DNA of 64,000 nt from Rhodoferax sp. U2-2l (GCF_020594515.1 NZ_JAJCTH010000015.1:62001-126000), one strand, 5' to 3'; shown: positions 1 to 8,497, counted from the stretch's first letter. Notes: generated by a model from the sequence alone, not told the origin. Made by a program: numbers and translations.

Positions 1-1050
1 GGCCGCCACCCCCATGCTCACCGTCAGCCGCCCCAAAGGCGCCTTGGCATGGGGCAGGTTCAACTGCTCCACCGATTGCCGCACGGCATCCGCCAGACGT
101 TGGCCGTCCTCGGCATGGGTGTTGGGCAGAATCAGCAGAAACTCTTCACCGCCATAACGCGCCGCCAGATCACCGGCCCGGCGCATGCCCGACTGGATCA
201 CCTGCGCGATGTGCCGCAGGCACTCATCACCGGCCAGATGGCCATAGTGGTCGTTATAGGGTTTGAAGAAATCGATGTCGATCATCACCACCGCAAAGGG
301 CTGCCTGGACCGCTTGAACCGCGCCCACTCCTGGGTCAGCGCTTGGTTGAGGTGGCGGCGATTGGCCAGCCCGGTGAGCTCGTCCTGGGTGGCCAGCTGG
401 CGGTTCTGGTCATCGGCCCGGTCTTTGGACATCAGAACAAAACCAATCGACAGCAGCACCAGGGTCACCAGCACGCCGAGCAGACTGATGACCTGCACCG
501 GATTGTTCCCGCTGGCGTCCAGCACCCCGACCGACCCGGTGCGAAGCACATCCAGCACCCGAAAGCTCAACAGCACCGTCGCCATCACCAGCCCGGTCAT
601 CAGAAAGTACTGGCCGCGCCCGGGGGTGTGGCGACGGGCCAGCAACATCAGCCCCAAGGCCAGCCCCGCCTGAAACACCGAAATCAGGTTGACCACCACA
701 AAGCGGATGGCGGCCTGCTCATACAGCAGCACAAAAATCACCACCTCGGCCATCACCGGGCCCCAGATCAGGCCCCGGGGTGCGGAACGACGGTAGAACT
801 CGAACAAACCCCGGGTGAACAGCGCCCAGGCACAGGCGCGTGTCACCACAGCGGCGAACAAACCCACAAACTGGCCCAAGGCGTCCACCTGGCTGAAAAA
901 CACATACGACGCCATGTGCAAGGCCAGCCCCGCAGCCCAGTAACGCATGCCATCACGCTGGTCCTGATGCGCCACCACAGCCACCGACACGGCCAGCACG
1001 GTCCCCATCAGAACAATCACCAAAAGCAAGGTATGGATGTCAACGGTCAT
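1..1050 (-). CDS. membrane-bound GGDEF diguanylate cyclase (3' end outside window)
   Basis: The gene reads leftwards from an ATG at 1050 and runs off the window, leaving 350 codons of an incomplete protein. The first ~200 residues are a series of hydrophobic segments, probably a sensory multi-helix membrane domain. They are followed by a GGDEF domain. The active-site loop reads GGEEF, and an RxxD inhibitory site (RAGD) sits five residues before it, so the protein should make cyclic-di-GMP and be product-inhibited. The signalling input is unknown. It is separated from the next gene by about 270 bases in which I see no other feature. Identification as a diguanylate cyclase is firm; the missing C-terminus cannot be judged. 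Confidence 0.9.
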   Translation of the reverse strand, partial: MTVDIHTLLLVIVLMGTVLAVSVAVVAHQDQRDGMRYWAAGLALHMASYVFFSQVDALGQFVGLFAAVVTRACAWALFTRGLFEFYRRSAPRGLIWGPVMAEVVIFVLLYEQAAIRFVVVNLISVFQAGLALGLMLLARRHTPGRGQYFLMTGLVMATVLLSFRVLDVLRTGSVGVLDASGNNPVQVISLLGVLVTLVLLSIGFVLMSKDRADDQNRQLATQDELTGLANRRHLNQALTQEWARFKRSRQPFAVVMIDIDFFKPYNDHYGHLAGDECLRHIAQVIQSGMRRAGDLAARYGGEEFLLILPNTHAEDGQRLADAVRQSVEQLNLPHAKAPLGRLTVSMGVAA

Positions 1051-1321
1051 GCGCCTATTGTCTCGTATGGTTGCTATGAGATTGGGAGTCGATCACGTGT
1101 TGCAAGAATCTGGTGAAGGTGGGGCGATTTGCTCCCGGGATAGCTCGTTTTCTGGGGGGTGATCCGCCTTTTGTGCACTTCATCACTCTCTGGCTTGGAA
1201 AACCGGGGAAGCGCAGATGGTTCAACAGTTGTGACTGGCAGGTGGCCAAGATGCAGCGGAAGCAAACGCAGGTCTGTGGCTAGCATCTATTATCGAAAGG
1301 AAACGATTGGAGGGTGATCAC

Positions 1322-2152
1322 ATGAGCCATAAGCTGGACTTGCTTGGCAACGCGATGGACAGCCTAGAGGAGGCGCTGAAGAAGTTCCAAGAGGGGGACG
1401 AAGGTGACCAGAAAGCCTACAAGTTCTGCGTGCTCCACATGGCGCACTTCATTGAACTGATCTTCAAGCACCACATCACCGAGAAGCACCCGCTGCTGAT
1501 CTACGCTAACCCTTTCGCAGCAAAGATCGACCCGGCGACTGCGAAGACCATCGGCCTGTGGGAAGCAGTCAACTTCATCAATAACGAAGAGAAGGACGCC
1601 GTTGCGGGAGATTTCAGGAAGGATTTGGAATGGCTGAAGAAGCTGCGGAACGAAATCGAGCATCACAAGTTCGAGATGGACGTGCCCGCCGCTCGAATCG
1701 CCATCGGCCGTCTATTTCGCTCTGTTCTGGAGTTCCTTGACTACTACGGAGTGGTAGACGTTGAGAAACGAATACCGGAGGAGACCAAAGCAATCTTCTC
1801 GGTTCTCTCTGATGATTACCAGTTCAAGCTGCACGATGCCCTCATGAAGGCTGATGATGTCGAGCAGGCGAACCCTGTCGACCCGATGGATCCTGAAGCC
1901 GCCCCTGTTCGCATGGATTGCGAGGAGTGCGGTAATCACACGATGGTGGTCAACGAGAAATCTGGAACGGGCTATCGCTGCACGTTTTGCAATAACGAGG
2001 ATGGGGATGACTTGCCTGCCTGCTGCTCGATTTGCGGCGCGCATATGACGTCGGGCGCGCTAGAAATCTGGAATGACGAACACTGCGTGGAGTACCGCTG
2101 CTACTACTGCTCAGGGCGCTATGCCGCCGACCGGGACCGGGACCGGGACTAG
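1322..2152 (+). CDS. HEPN-like protein with two C-terminal zinc ribbons, function unknown
   Basis: A 276-residue protein. The ATG at 1322 is chosen because GGAGGG (1309-1314) lies 7 bases upstream; a TTG at 1307 is in frame but overlaps that site. Residues ~1-150 are predicted mostly helical and contain RNEIEH, an R-X4-H motif like the catalytic signature of HEPN ribonucleases. From about residue 195 there are CxxC pairs CEEC, CTFC, CSIC and CYYC, enough for two zinc ribbons. The C-terminus ends in a DR repeat encoded by a tandem hexanucleotide. It stands alone on its strand next to the rloAB defence cassette, so a role in RNA-targeting defence is possible, but that is inference. It could equally be an uncharacterised nucleic-acid binding protein. 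Confidence 0.7.
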   Translation: MSHKLDLLGNAMDSLEEALKKFQEGDEGDQKAYKFCVLHMAHFIELIFKHHITEKHPLLIYANPFAAKIDPATAKTIGLWEAVNFINNEEKDAVAGDFRKDLEWLKKLRNEIEHHKFEMDVPAARIAIGRLFRSVLEFLDYYGVVDVEKRIPEETKAIFSVLSDDYQFKLHDALMKADDVEQANPVDPMDPEAAPVRMDCEECGNHTMVVNEKSGTGYRCTFCNNEDGDDLPACCSICGAHMTSGALEIWNDEHCVEYRCYYCSGRYAADRDRDRD

Positions 2153-2256
2153 GACCAGCCAAAAAAGAAGTTTGAAACACACCCTGGTGTGCATGCATTC
2201 AATTTTCGTTTCCAGCCCAAAGCTGACTTGCCTCCCCCGTCAAGGCATCCAGATGT

Positions 2257-2427
2257 GTTGACGGCGGATGGTGGGGTTGCCGGGCGCAGAACCCATTCGC
2301 GTGATGAGACTGGTGGCGTACCACCCTCAGCGGCAACACCCCAACAAGCGCCCAACCAACACCGCATCCCGCGAGGGGGCCGGAGAACGGTAACCCCGCC
2401 GCCCGCCTGGCGCCACGCGAACCCAAG
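2257..2427. repeat. 171-bp dispersed repeat, left copy (MITE-like)
   Basis: Hand alignment with 4653-4823 is gap-free, with about 14 differences over 171 bases, same orientation. The core 2263-2407 has near-perfect 19-bp terminal inverted repeats at 2263-2281 and 2389-2407, so the element resembles a small non-autonomous mobile element or REP-type doublet. The surrounding gene-free stretch 2153-2576 also holds a 6-bp-stem hairpin at 2178-2191 just after the HEPN-like gene (no T-run), the palindrome at 2464-2488 and the nifA scar at 2519-2569. Confidence 0.75.
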
Positions 2428-2463
2428 CGCCGAAAGCCCAATATACTGCGTAATCAATAGCTA

Positions 2464-2488
2464 CTAGCCCTTATTCCAACAGGGCTAG
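2464..2488. repeat. dispersed CTAGCCCT palindrome, copy 1
   Basis: Inverted repeat CTAGCCCT / AGGGCTAG with an 8-9 base loop. Read on the minus strand it is preceded by AAATTGGCCT and followed by AGTAGCTAT, the same flanks as the copies near 16161 and 19784. I recognise this as a common intergenic element of Comamonadaceae; it may act as a weak bidirectional terminator. Confidence 0.6.
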
Positions 2489-2518
2489 AGGCCAATTTCT
2501 CTTAGAACTCTCAAACTC

Positions 2519-2569
2519 AGCCGGGCGGCTTTGGCCTGAACCCAGCAGCAGCGCTCCATGGACCAGATC
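2519..2569 (-). pseudogene. 51-bp remnant of the nifA 3' region
   Basis: Matches 4898-4948 inside the Fis-type helix-turn-helix of nifA with four differences over 51 bases, same strand. In translation it keeps IW-MERC-WVQAKAARL. Similarity stops abruptly after KAARL. It lies immediately downstream of rloB, so the order nifA tail then repeat occurs on both sides of the rloAB cassette. It could instead derive from another NifA-like activator, but location and identity favour a local duplication. Confidence 0.7.
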
Positions 2570-2576
2570 GACCTTC

Positions 2577-3251
2577 TCAGGCGCGTAGCGTGGTCAGCAG
2601 CGTGACCAGTTCGTGCAAGGCGGTGAAGGGTTCGGGGTCGGTGTAGGCACTGAACTTCGCGGCCAGTGATTGCGCCCGTTGCGTCGCAGTTTCCAGCCGT
2701 GTGCGGGTGGTTGCAAATGCACCGCCTGCGCCCTTCTCGTAGCCGGGAATGTGGTGCTTCAAACGCGCCATCACTTCGTCGCGGTGGATCGGTGCCTGAA
2801 CATCCTCGTAGTGCAGCAGCAACCACAGCTCGAAGCTGGGAATGGAGGTGATGGCCTTAAAGCTGACCACTTGCCTGTCGTCGTTGCGCAGTTTGCCGTC
2901 CAGCGATTGCGCCAAACTCAGAGCGTTGAAATAGCTGCCGTGTTCGTCCCGGTCAAACACGGCATACACCCGATCGAAGCTCTTGGGGCGAATGCCTTTG
3001 ACCAAATCGCCTTCTTCAAACAGCTGCTGGGCGTAGCGCACCACCTGGATCGGCGCAGTGCCCAGTTGCCCCGGCTGCACAGCGACGTTGGCGGAGTGCA
3101 GCTGATGCGCGGCGCGGATCTCTTCCAGATACAGCGGCTCGGTTTTACTGCCCTCGGTGACGATCAAAATGCGGGTGTAACTGGCGCGCCGTGCCTCTTT
3201 GACCGTCTTGCGGCGCAGCTGGCGGTCTTTGGCCTGGTTATCACGCCCCAT
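2577..3251 (-). CDS. rloB: RloB-like putative nuclease of an rloAB/AbiL-type defence pair
   Basis: A 224-residue protein. A basic N-terminus is followed by IVTEGSKTEP (residues ~29-38), then FDRDEH (~100) and SIPSFELWLLLHYED (~137-151). These are the hallmarks of the RloB family, which carries a Toprim-like acidic Glu plus Asp-x-Asp arrangement suggesting metal-dependent nuclease activity. The start codon overlaps the rloA stop (TGATG), indicating translational coupling. Family knowledge: such pairs with an AAA ATPase act as abortive-infection systems (AbiLi/AbiLii and related). The target is not known here. The gene ends only a few bases from the nifA remnant. Confidence 0.8.
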   Translation of the reverse strand: MGRDNQAKDRQLRRKTVKEARRASYTRILIVTEGSKTEPLYLEEIRAAHQLHSANVAVQPGQLGTAPIQVVRYAQQLFEEGDLVKGIRPKSFDRVYAVFDRDEHGSYFNALSLAQSLDGKLRNDDRQVVSFKAITSIPSFELWLLLHYEDVQAPIHRDEVMARLKHHIPGYEKGAGGAFATTRTRLETATQRAQSLAAKFSAYTDPEPFTALHELVTLLTTLRA

Positions 3252-4522
3252 CAGGGTTGTACTCCCAGGGCCTGATTGCGCAGCAAGGGCAGTGCCCCGT
3301 AGCGCCCCTGCAGGTAACCGCGCTCCAGCGCTTCATTCTTGCGCGGGCTGAAGTCGAGCAAGGGATACAGCGATGAGCTTTGATCCGGGCGCTTTTCCAC
3401 AAACCAGACCTGATCGCGGCGAAACAGGCCGTAAGCATCGAGCAGCGAGGTGTCGTGCGTGGTAAAGATCAGTTGCGCACCGCCGGTGTTGGCTTCGGGG
3501 TTGTGGAACAAGCGCACCAGAGACTGCACCAGCAGCGTGTGCAGGCTGGTATCGAGCTCATCCACCACCAGCGTCAAGCCCTTGTTGAGGATGTCCAGAA
3601 TAGGCCCGGTCAGGAACAGCAGGTTGCGGGTGCCGCTGGATTCGTCCATCAGATCGAACACCGCTTTGCCGTGTTCAGTGATGTGGTGAAACTTCACTTC
3701 GTCCACGGCCTGCTCGCTGGCTGCCTCCTCGCGTTTGCCGGTGGCGAGGTCGAAGTTGATGGTATGCACCATGGCCTGCTTGGTGGCCACTTCAATGTCG
3801 GCAATGCTGATGTCAGCGGCACGCAGAAACTCACAAATGGCTTTGCGCTGCGCTTCCTGTTTGAGCAATTGCACCGAAAACTGCGGCGATAAGGGCGACT
3901 GCTCATTGATGATCACCAGCCGGTTGGCGAACCAGTCAAACACCGGGCGCAAGGCCTCGCTGTTGAGCTGCACAGCCACCGACAGGAACAAGGCATTGGG
4001 TCGGGTGGCCCCCTCCCACAGGTTCTTGGCACCTTTCAGGCTGGACCCGAACGCATACACATCCTTGCCGCTTTCAGCATCGAAGTGGCGCTCGAACCAG
4101 CGTTGTGGCTTGAAGGTCTTGTAGACCAAGAGATGCTCGCTGACGATGCGTTGCGCATTCATGGCAAACCCATATTGGTAACGCACACCGGCGAGGATGA
4201 AGGTGACCTCAAACTCCGTTGGCTGGCTGCCCGATGTGGCGTCCAGCTTGAAGGGCTGGAGTCGGTCAAAAGTCTGGCCCGGCTGCAGCGCGGCCGACGC
4301 CAGCACCACGCCATGCATGTACTGCAGGGCTTTGATGAGGTTGGACTTGCCGCTGGCGTTGGCACCGTACACCACCGCACTTTTGAGCACGTGTGGGGCC
4401 GCCTTCAGCCCGGTAGCCAAGGCATGGGTGTCCAGCAAGGTCTGGTCGGCGGAAGCAACCAGGCTGAGCACCTGCTCGTCGCGCAGGCTGCGGAAGTTCT
4501 TTACACGGAACTCGGTCAGCAT
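3251..4522 (-). CDS. rloA: RloA/AbiLi-like AAA ATPase, defence-associated
   Basis: A 423-residue ABC/SMC-type ATPase. It begins LTEFRVKNFRSL, followed by Walker A GANASGKSN at ~55, signature-like DESSGTRN at ~300, Walker B LTLVVDELDTSLH at ~320 and an H-loop TTHD at ~360. The ATG at 4522 is preferred over an in-frame GTG at 4531; GGGTG lies about 6 bases upstream of the ATG. It is presumed to sense infection or DNA ends and to license RloB. The upstream gap 4523-4652 is strikingly AT-rich (ATATTTTATATTTAAT on the minus strand) compared with neighbouring DNA, consistent with a horizontally acquired promoter region. Confidence 0.82.
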   Translation of the reverse strand: MLTEFRVKNFRSLRDEQVLSLVASADQTLLDTHALATGLKAAPHVLKSAVVYGANASGKSNLIKALQYMHGVVLASAALQPGQTFDRLQPFKLDATSGSQPTEFEVTFILAGVRYQYGFAMNAQRIVSEHLLVYKTFKPQRWFERHFDAESGKDVYAFGSSLKGAKNLWEGATRPNALFLSVAVQLNSEALRPVFDWFANRLVIINEQSPLSPQFSVQLLKQEAQRKAICEFLRAADISIADIEVATKQAMVHTINFDLATGKREEAASEQAVDEVKFHHITEHGKAVFDLMDESSGTRNLLFLTGPILDILNKGLTLVVDELDTSLHTLLVQSLVRLFHNPEANTGGAQLIFTTHDTSLLDAYGLFRRDQVWFVEKRPDQSSSLYPLLDFSPRKNEALERGYLQGRYGALPLLRNQALGVQP

Positions 4523-4652
4523 TGAATTCACCCATTAAATATAAAATATATTCGAATTATGAACCATTACTGCAAATAGTTGATTTATTTTCAATAAGAA
4601 TGTGTTTTCCGATAGGCTGGAATTGACCAACTCCAACTGTGGGTGCACATCA

Positions 4653-4823
4653 GTTGAAGGCGGGTGGTGGGGTTACCGGGCACAGAACCCATTCGCGTGG
4701 TGAGACATGTGGCGCACCACCCTCAGCGGCAACACCCCAGCAAGCGCCCAACCTATACCGTATCCCGCGAGGGGGCCGGAGAACGGTAACTCCGCCGCCC
4801 GCCTGGCACCACGCGAACCCAAG
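4653..4823. repeat. 171-bp dispersed repeat, right copy (MITE-like)
   Basis: Direct-repeat partner of 2257-2427. The core 4659-4803 (145 bp) has 19-bp imperfect terminal inverted repeats at 4659-4677 and 4785-4803. It lies a few bases after the nifA stop codon and before the AT-rich promoter region of rloA, so the two copies bracket the rloAB cassette. Confidence 0.75.
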
Positions 4824-4827
4824 AGCC

Positions 4828-6513
4828 TCAAAACTTGCGCACCTCGATGCCGTTTTTCTGTAAGGCATACCCCATCTGGCGCGGTGAGATCTTCAGCAGC
4901 CGGGCCGCTTTGGCCTGGACCCAGCCGCAGCGCTCCATGGCCCAGATCAGGCGCTCGCGCTCACCTTCGGGTTTGCCGTCGTTGTCGGGTGCGGCGGCGG
5001 GGGCCGGGCTGCTGGCGCTGGCCGCGTCTTCGGCCGGGGCGCTTTCTGGCTCAACGGCAGGCGGCGCCGCGCGCGGCGGCACCGGGCCTTCCACCACCGG
5101 GATCTCGCTGATGCGACCCGGGCTGACCGCGTCCACCCGGTCGATGTGGTGCAACACCTGGGTCAGGCAGCCGTTGCCCTGGCAGGGAAAAGCCAGGTTG
5201 GTGATGACGTTGTCATGTGCCATGGTCGCGGTGCGCTCCACACAGTTTTCCAGCTCACGCACATTGCCGGGCCAGTAACAACTGGTGAGCACCCGCATGG
5301 CGGCCGGGCTGAACTGGGTGTTGCGGCCGTTTTCCTTGTTGAAGCGTTCCAGAAACAGCCGGGCCATGGCCGGGATGTCTTCGCGGCGCTGGCGCAGCGG
5401 CGGCAGCTGGATGCTGACCACGTTGATGCGGTAATACAGATCAGCGCGGAACTCACCGGCCTGCACCATGCGCTCCAGGTTGCGGTTGGTGGCCAGAATC
5501 AGCCGCACATCGACCTTGACACTGGTGGTACCACCCACGCGCTCAAACTCGCGCTCTTGCAACACCCGCAGCAGCTTGGCCTGGAACGAGGCCGAGATGT
5601 CGCCAATTTCATCCAGAAACAGGGTGCCGCCATGTGACATCTCAAAGCGCCCCTTGCGCTGGCCTTGCGCGCCGGTGAAGGAGCCTTTTTCGTGGCCGAA
5701 CAGCTCACTCTCCAGCAGCGACTCGGTGAGTGCGGCGCAGTTGACGCGCACAAACGCCTCACGCTTGCGCGGCGACAGGTTGTGCAGGGCACGCGCAATC
5801 ACCTCCTTGCCGGTGCCACTTTCACCGCGCAGCAGCACCGTGGTGCGCGACGGTGCCACTTGGTGCACCTGCTCAAACACTTGTTGCATGGGTTTGGAAA
5901 TGCCCACCACCTGGTCGATCTGGTGCAGCGGCTTGAGCTCCTTGCTCATGCGGCGCACCTCGTCTTGCAGCGAGTCGTGCGCGGCGCTGACACTGCGCTG
6001 CAGCAGCAGCGCCTGGCCCATCAGGGTGGCCACCATTTTGAGCAGACGCAGATCGTTGGAAAAGCTGCGCGCCTCGTCCGGGTTCAGGCAGTCCACCGCC
6101 AGCACACCCACCGTACGGCGGTCGGCGCTGATGGGGGTGACCAACATGGCAATGGGCATGTCCGGGTTCTGGTCGCCACCGCCGGTGCGGTTCAAAAACA
6201 GGGGTTCGGTGTGCACGTTGGGCACCATCACCTGGATGCCATTGGCATAGACGCGCCCGACGATGCCTTCGCCAGACTGGTAACGCAGACGCTGCTGCTC
6301 CTCTTGCGTGAGCCCCACCGCGCACAGCCCTTGCAAACCGCCGTCTGTTTCACCCAGCACCACAAAGGCGCGGCGCCAGTCATAAGCGTGTGACAGGTAG
6401 TTCAGCGCTTCGCGAAAGGTTTTGGCCACGTCCAGCGACATGGCCAGCGTTTTGCTGACTTCGTAAATCGCGTTGAGCTCGCGCTGAAATTCAATTGCTT
6501 GTGTATTCACCAT
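4828..6513 (-). CDS. nifA: NifA, sigma-54-dependent activator of nitrogen fixation genes
   Basis: A 561-residue enhancer-binding protein. The ATG at 6513 has GGAG 9 bases upstream, and longer in-frame starts are unlikely. Residues ~1-180 form a GAF sensor domain. The AAA+ domain has Walker A GESGTGKE, GSFTGA and Walker B LFLDEIGD. The C-terminus ends with a Fis-type helix-turn-helix. The region after the AAA domain contains Cys residues spaced C-X11-C-X19-C-X4-C (CYWP...ENC...FPC-QGNG-C). This is the classic motif of oxygen/redox-sensitive NifA, so activity is probably limited to low oxygen without NifL. It activates sigma-54 promoters such as those before iscS and nifV. A possible -24/-12 site in its own upstream region suggests autoactivation. 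Confidence 0.95.
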   Translation of the reverse strand: MVNTQAIEFQRELNAIYEVSKTLAMSLDVAKTFREALNYLSHAYDWRRAFVVLGETDGGLQGLCAVGLTQEEQQRLRYQSGEGIVGRVYANGIQVMVPNVHTEPLFLNRTGGGDQNPDMPIAMLVTPISADRRTVGVLAVDCLNPDEARSFSNDLRLLKMVATLMGQALLLQRSVSAAHDSLQDEVRRMSKELKPLHQIDQVVGISKPMQQVFEQVHQVAPSRTTVLLRGESGTGKEVIARALHNLSPRKREAFVRVNCAALTESLLESELFGHEKGSFTGAQGQRKGRFEMSHGGTLFLDEIGDISASFQAKLLRVLQEREFERVGGTTSVKVDVRLILATNRNLERMVQAGEFRADLYYRINVVSIQLPPLRQRREDIPAMARLFLERFNKENGRNTQFSPAAMRVLTSCYWPGNVRELENCVERTATMAHDNVITNLAFPCQGNGCLTQVLHHIDRVDAVSPGRISEIPVVEGPVPPRAAPPAVEPESAPAEDAASASSPAPAAAPDNDGKPEGERERLIWAMERCGWVQAKAARLLKISPRQMGYALQKNGIEVRKF

Positions 6514-6571
6514 GGTTGGAACTCCGTCTATTTGTCTGCGGAACCCATACAGCCGCCCCTGCAGCAGTGAA

Positions 6572-6586
6572 GCAATAACTGCACCA
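6572..6586 (-). promoter_or_regulatory. possible sigma-54 promoter of nifA
   Basis: On the minus strand, TGGTGC-N5-TTGC keeps the essential GG-N10-GC spacing; the -24 element differs from TGGCAC at two positions. It lies about 60 bases upstream of the nifA start. This is a weak match, so it is only a candidate for autoregulation. Confidence 0.4.
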
Positions 6587-6728
6587 GCTGAAGGGTCGCG
6601 CGCTTCACACACGCGCTGCGTCGAGTCGTTCCCGACAAACAAGACACGGCCATCGACCGCCAACGCGCGCCATCTGACAAACGCAACAAATCCCCCGCAA
6701 ACAAACCCTGTTGAACCCTGTTTCAGCG

Positions 6729-6744
6729 TGGCATTGAAATTGCG
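6729..6744 (+). promoter_or_regulatory. sigma-54 (-24/-12) promoter of the isc operon
   Basis: TGGCAT-N5-TTGCG with exact GG-N10-GC spacing, ending 37 bases before the iscS ATG. No TGT-N10-ACA NifA activator site was found between nifA and this promoter, so the enhancer may be degenerate or lie elsewhere. Confidence 0.75.
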
Positions 6745-6780
6745 GATTGCGCCAGGTCAAACTTTTTCCTGGAGCCCGCC

Positions 6781-8025
6781 ATGTCAGACACACGCCAAGC
6801 CCAGTCCACAGCACGACCTGCCCAGCCGGTGTACCTGGACTACGCCGCCACCACCCCGGTGGACCGGCGTGTGGCGGCCAAGATGGTGCCCTACCTGACG
6901 GAAATTTATGGCAACCCGGCCAGCCGTTCCCACGCCTATGGCTGGGCCGCCGACGAGGCGGTGGAGCTGGCGCGCGAACAGGTGTGTGCGCTGATCCATG
7001 CCGACCCGCGCGAAATCGCCTGGACCTCGGGCGCCACCGAATCGAACAATCTGGCCATCAAAGGCGCGGCGCATTTCTACAAGAGCAAAGGCAAACACCT
7101 GGTGACCGTGGCTACCGAACACAAGGCGGTGCTGGACAGCATGCGCGAGCTGGAGCGCGAAGGTTTTGAGGTGACGGTGCTGCCGGTGTTGCCCAGCGGC
7201 CTGCTGGACCATGCGGTGTTCGAAGCGGCGCTGCGCCCCGATACGGTGCTGGCTTCCGTGATGTATGTCAATAACGAGACCGGTGTGATCCAGGATGTGT
7301 CCGCTTTAGGTGCCATTTGCCGCGCCAAAGGGGTGCTGTTCCATGTGGATGCCGCGCAGGCGGCGGGTAAAGTGGCCATCGATCTGGCGCAGTTGCCCAT
7401 CGATTTGATGTCTTTGTCAGCGCACAAAATTTATGGCCCCAAAGGCATTGGTGCTTTGTATGTGCGGCGCAAACCGCGCGTGCGACTGGAGGCGCAAATG
7501 CACGGTGGCGGCCATGAGCGCGGCATGCGCAGCGGCACCCTGCCCACCCACCAGATTGTGGGCATGGGTGAGGCCTTTTGGCTGGCGCGCGACACCATGG
7601 ACGCTGACAACGCCCGCATCCAATCCCTGCGCGACCGCCTGTGGGCCGGGTTCCAGAAACTGGACGCGGTGGTGCTCAACGGCGACGAGACCCAGCGCGC
7701 GGTGCAGTACCTCAATGTCAGCTTCAACTATGTTGAGGGTGAATCCCTGCTGATGGGCATCAAAGGTGTGGCGGTGTCATCCGGTTCGGCCTGCACCTCG
7801 GCCAGTCTGGAGCCCAGTTATGTGTTGCGCGCCATGGGGCGCAGCGACGAGCTGGCGCACAGCTCGGTGCGGTTTTCGATTGGCCGTTTCACCACCGAGC
7901 AGGACATCGACTACGCCATTGAGCAGGTGACCCAGGTGGTGACCCGGCTGCGCGCCATGAGCCCGCTGTGGGACATGGTGCAAGCCGGGGTCGACCTGAG
8001 CAGCATCCAGTGGTCTGCGCATTAA
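6781..8025 (+). CDS. iscS: cysteine desulfurase, IscS type, first gene of a nif-linked isc operon
   Basis: A 414-residue PLP enzyme that takes sulfur from L-cysteine for Fe-S cluster assembly. YLDYAATTP opens the fold near residue 20. The PLP lysine is in [10 protein letters not shown] (~220), and the persulfide cysteine is in [20 protein letters not shown] (~345). The C-terminal sequence [18 protein letters not shown] matches IscS rather than the shorter NifS. GGAG precedes the ATG. A sigma-54 promoter and adjacent nifA indicate that this is a nitrogen-fixation copy, doing the job that NifS does in other diazotrophs. Confidence 0.93.
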   Translation: MSDTRQAQSTARPAQPVYLDYAATTPVDRRVAAKMVPYLTEIYGNPASRSHAYGWAADEAVELAREQVCALIHADPREIAWTSGATESNNLAIKGAAHFYKSKGKHLVTVATEHKAVLDSMRELEREGFEVTVLPVLPSGLLDHAVFEAALRPDTVLASVMYVNNETGVIQDVSALGAICRAKGVLFHVDAAQAAGKVAIDLAQLPIDLMSLSAHKIYGPKGIGALYVRRKPRVRLEAQMHGGGHERGMRSGTLPTHQIVGMGEAFWLARDTMDADNARIQSLRDRLWAGFQKLDAVVLNGDETQRAVQYLNVSFNYVEGESLLMGIKGVAVSSGSACTSASLEPSYVLRAMGRSDELAHSSVRFSIGRFTTEQDIDYAIEQVTQVVTRLRAMSPLWDMVQAGVDLSSIQWSAH

Positions 8026-8062
8026 ATGAACACCCCCTTCAACTGACAACCGGAGAACACAC

Positions 8063-8497
8063 ATGGCCTACAGCGACAAGGTGGTGGACCACTACGAAAA
8101 CCCGCGCAACGTCGGCTCGTTTGCTGCGGACGACGAGAACGTGGGCACCGGCATGGTGGGTGCGCCCGCCTGTGGTGATGTGATGCGCCTGCAGATCCGC
8201 GTCAACGCCCAAGGCGTGATCGAAGACGCCAAGTTCAAGACCTACGGTTGCGGCTCGGCGATTGCGTCGAGCTCGCTGGTGACCGAGTGGGTGCGTGGTC
8301 GCACGCTGGACGAGGCACTGGCCATCAAGAACTCGGACATCTCCGAAGAGCTGGCGCTCCCCCCCGTCAAGATCCACTGCTCGATCCTGGCCGAAGACGC
8401 GATCAAGGCGGCGGTGGCGGACTTTCGCGCACGGCATCCGGCGGGTGCAGCCACCCTGGTGTCAGAGCAGATTGCGTGTGCATCGAGCACCCGCTGA
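8063..8497 (+). CDS. iscU: IscU Fe-S cluster scaffold
   Basis: A 144-residue scaffold on which [2Fe-2S] and [4Fe-4S] clusters are assembled with sulfur from IscS. The three ligand cysteines lie in APACGD (~35), TYGCGSA (~62) and KIHCSI (~105). The LPPVK motif just before the last cysteine is the recognition site for the HscA chaperone, which is encoded downstream. There is no NifU-like C-terminal Nfu domain, so this is an ISC and not a NIF-type scaffold. Its C-terminal tail after the core fold is about 15 residues longer than usual for IscU. Confidence 0.93.
   Translation: MAYSDKVVDHYENPRNVGSFAADDENVGTGMVGAPACGDVMRLQIRVNAQGVIEDAKFKTYGCGSAIASSSLVTEWVRGRTLDEALAIKNSDISEELALPPVKIHCSILAEDAIKAAVADFRARHPAGAATLVSEQIACASSTR

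Noticed and set aside
49-1116. Long plus-strand open frame opposite the diguanylate cyclase
   Set aside because: His/Gln-rich translation typical of the antisense of a GC-rich gene; the minus-strand GGDEF protein is convincing.
2178-2191. Rho-independent terminator after the HEPN-like gene
   Set aside because: The CACACC/GGTGTG stem is short and lacks a T-run; mentioned only as a hairpin.
2485-2826. 113-codon minus-strand frame with an activator-like tail
   Set aside because: Only the last part matches nifA; the rest is another frame of rloB. Kept as a short nifA remnant instead of a gene.
6514-6728. NifA upstream activator site before iscS
   Set aside because: The only TGT followed by ACA has a 13-base spacer, not 10, so no consensus site is claimed.
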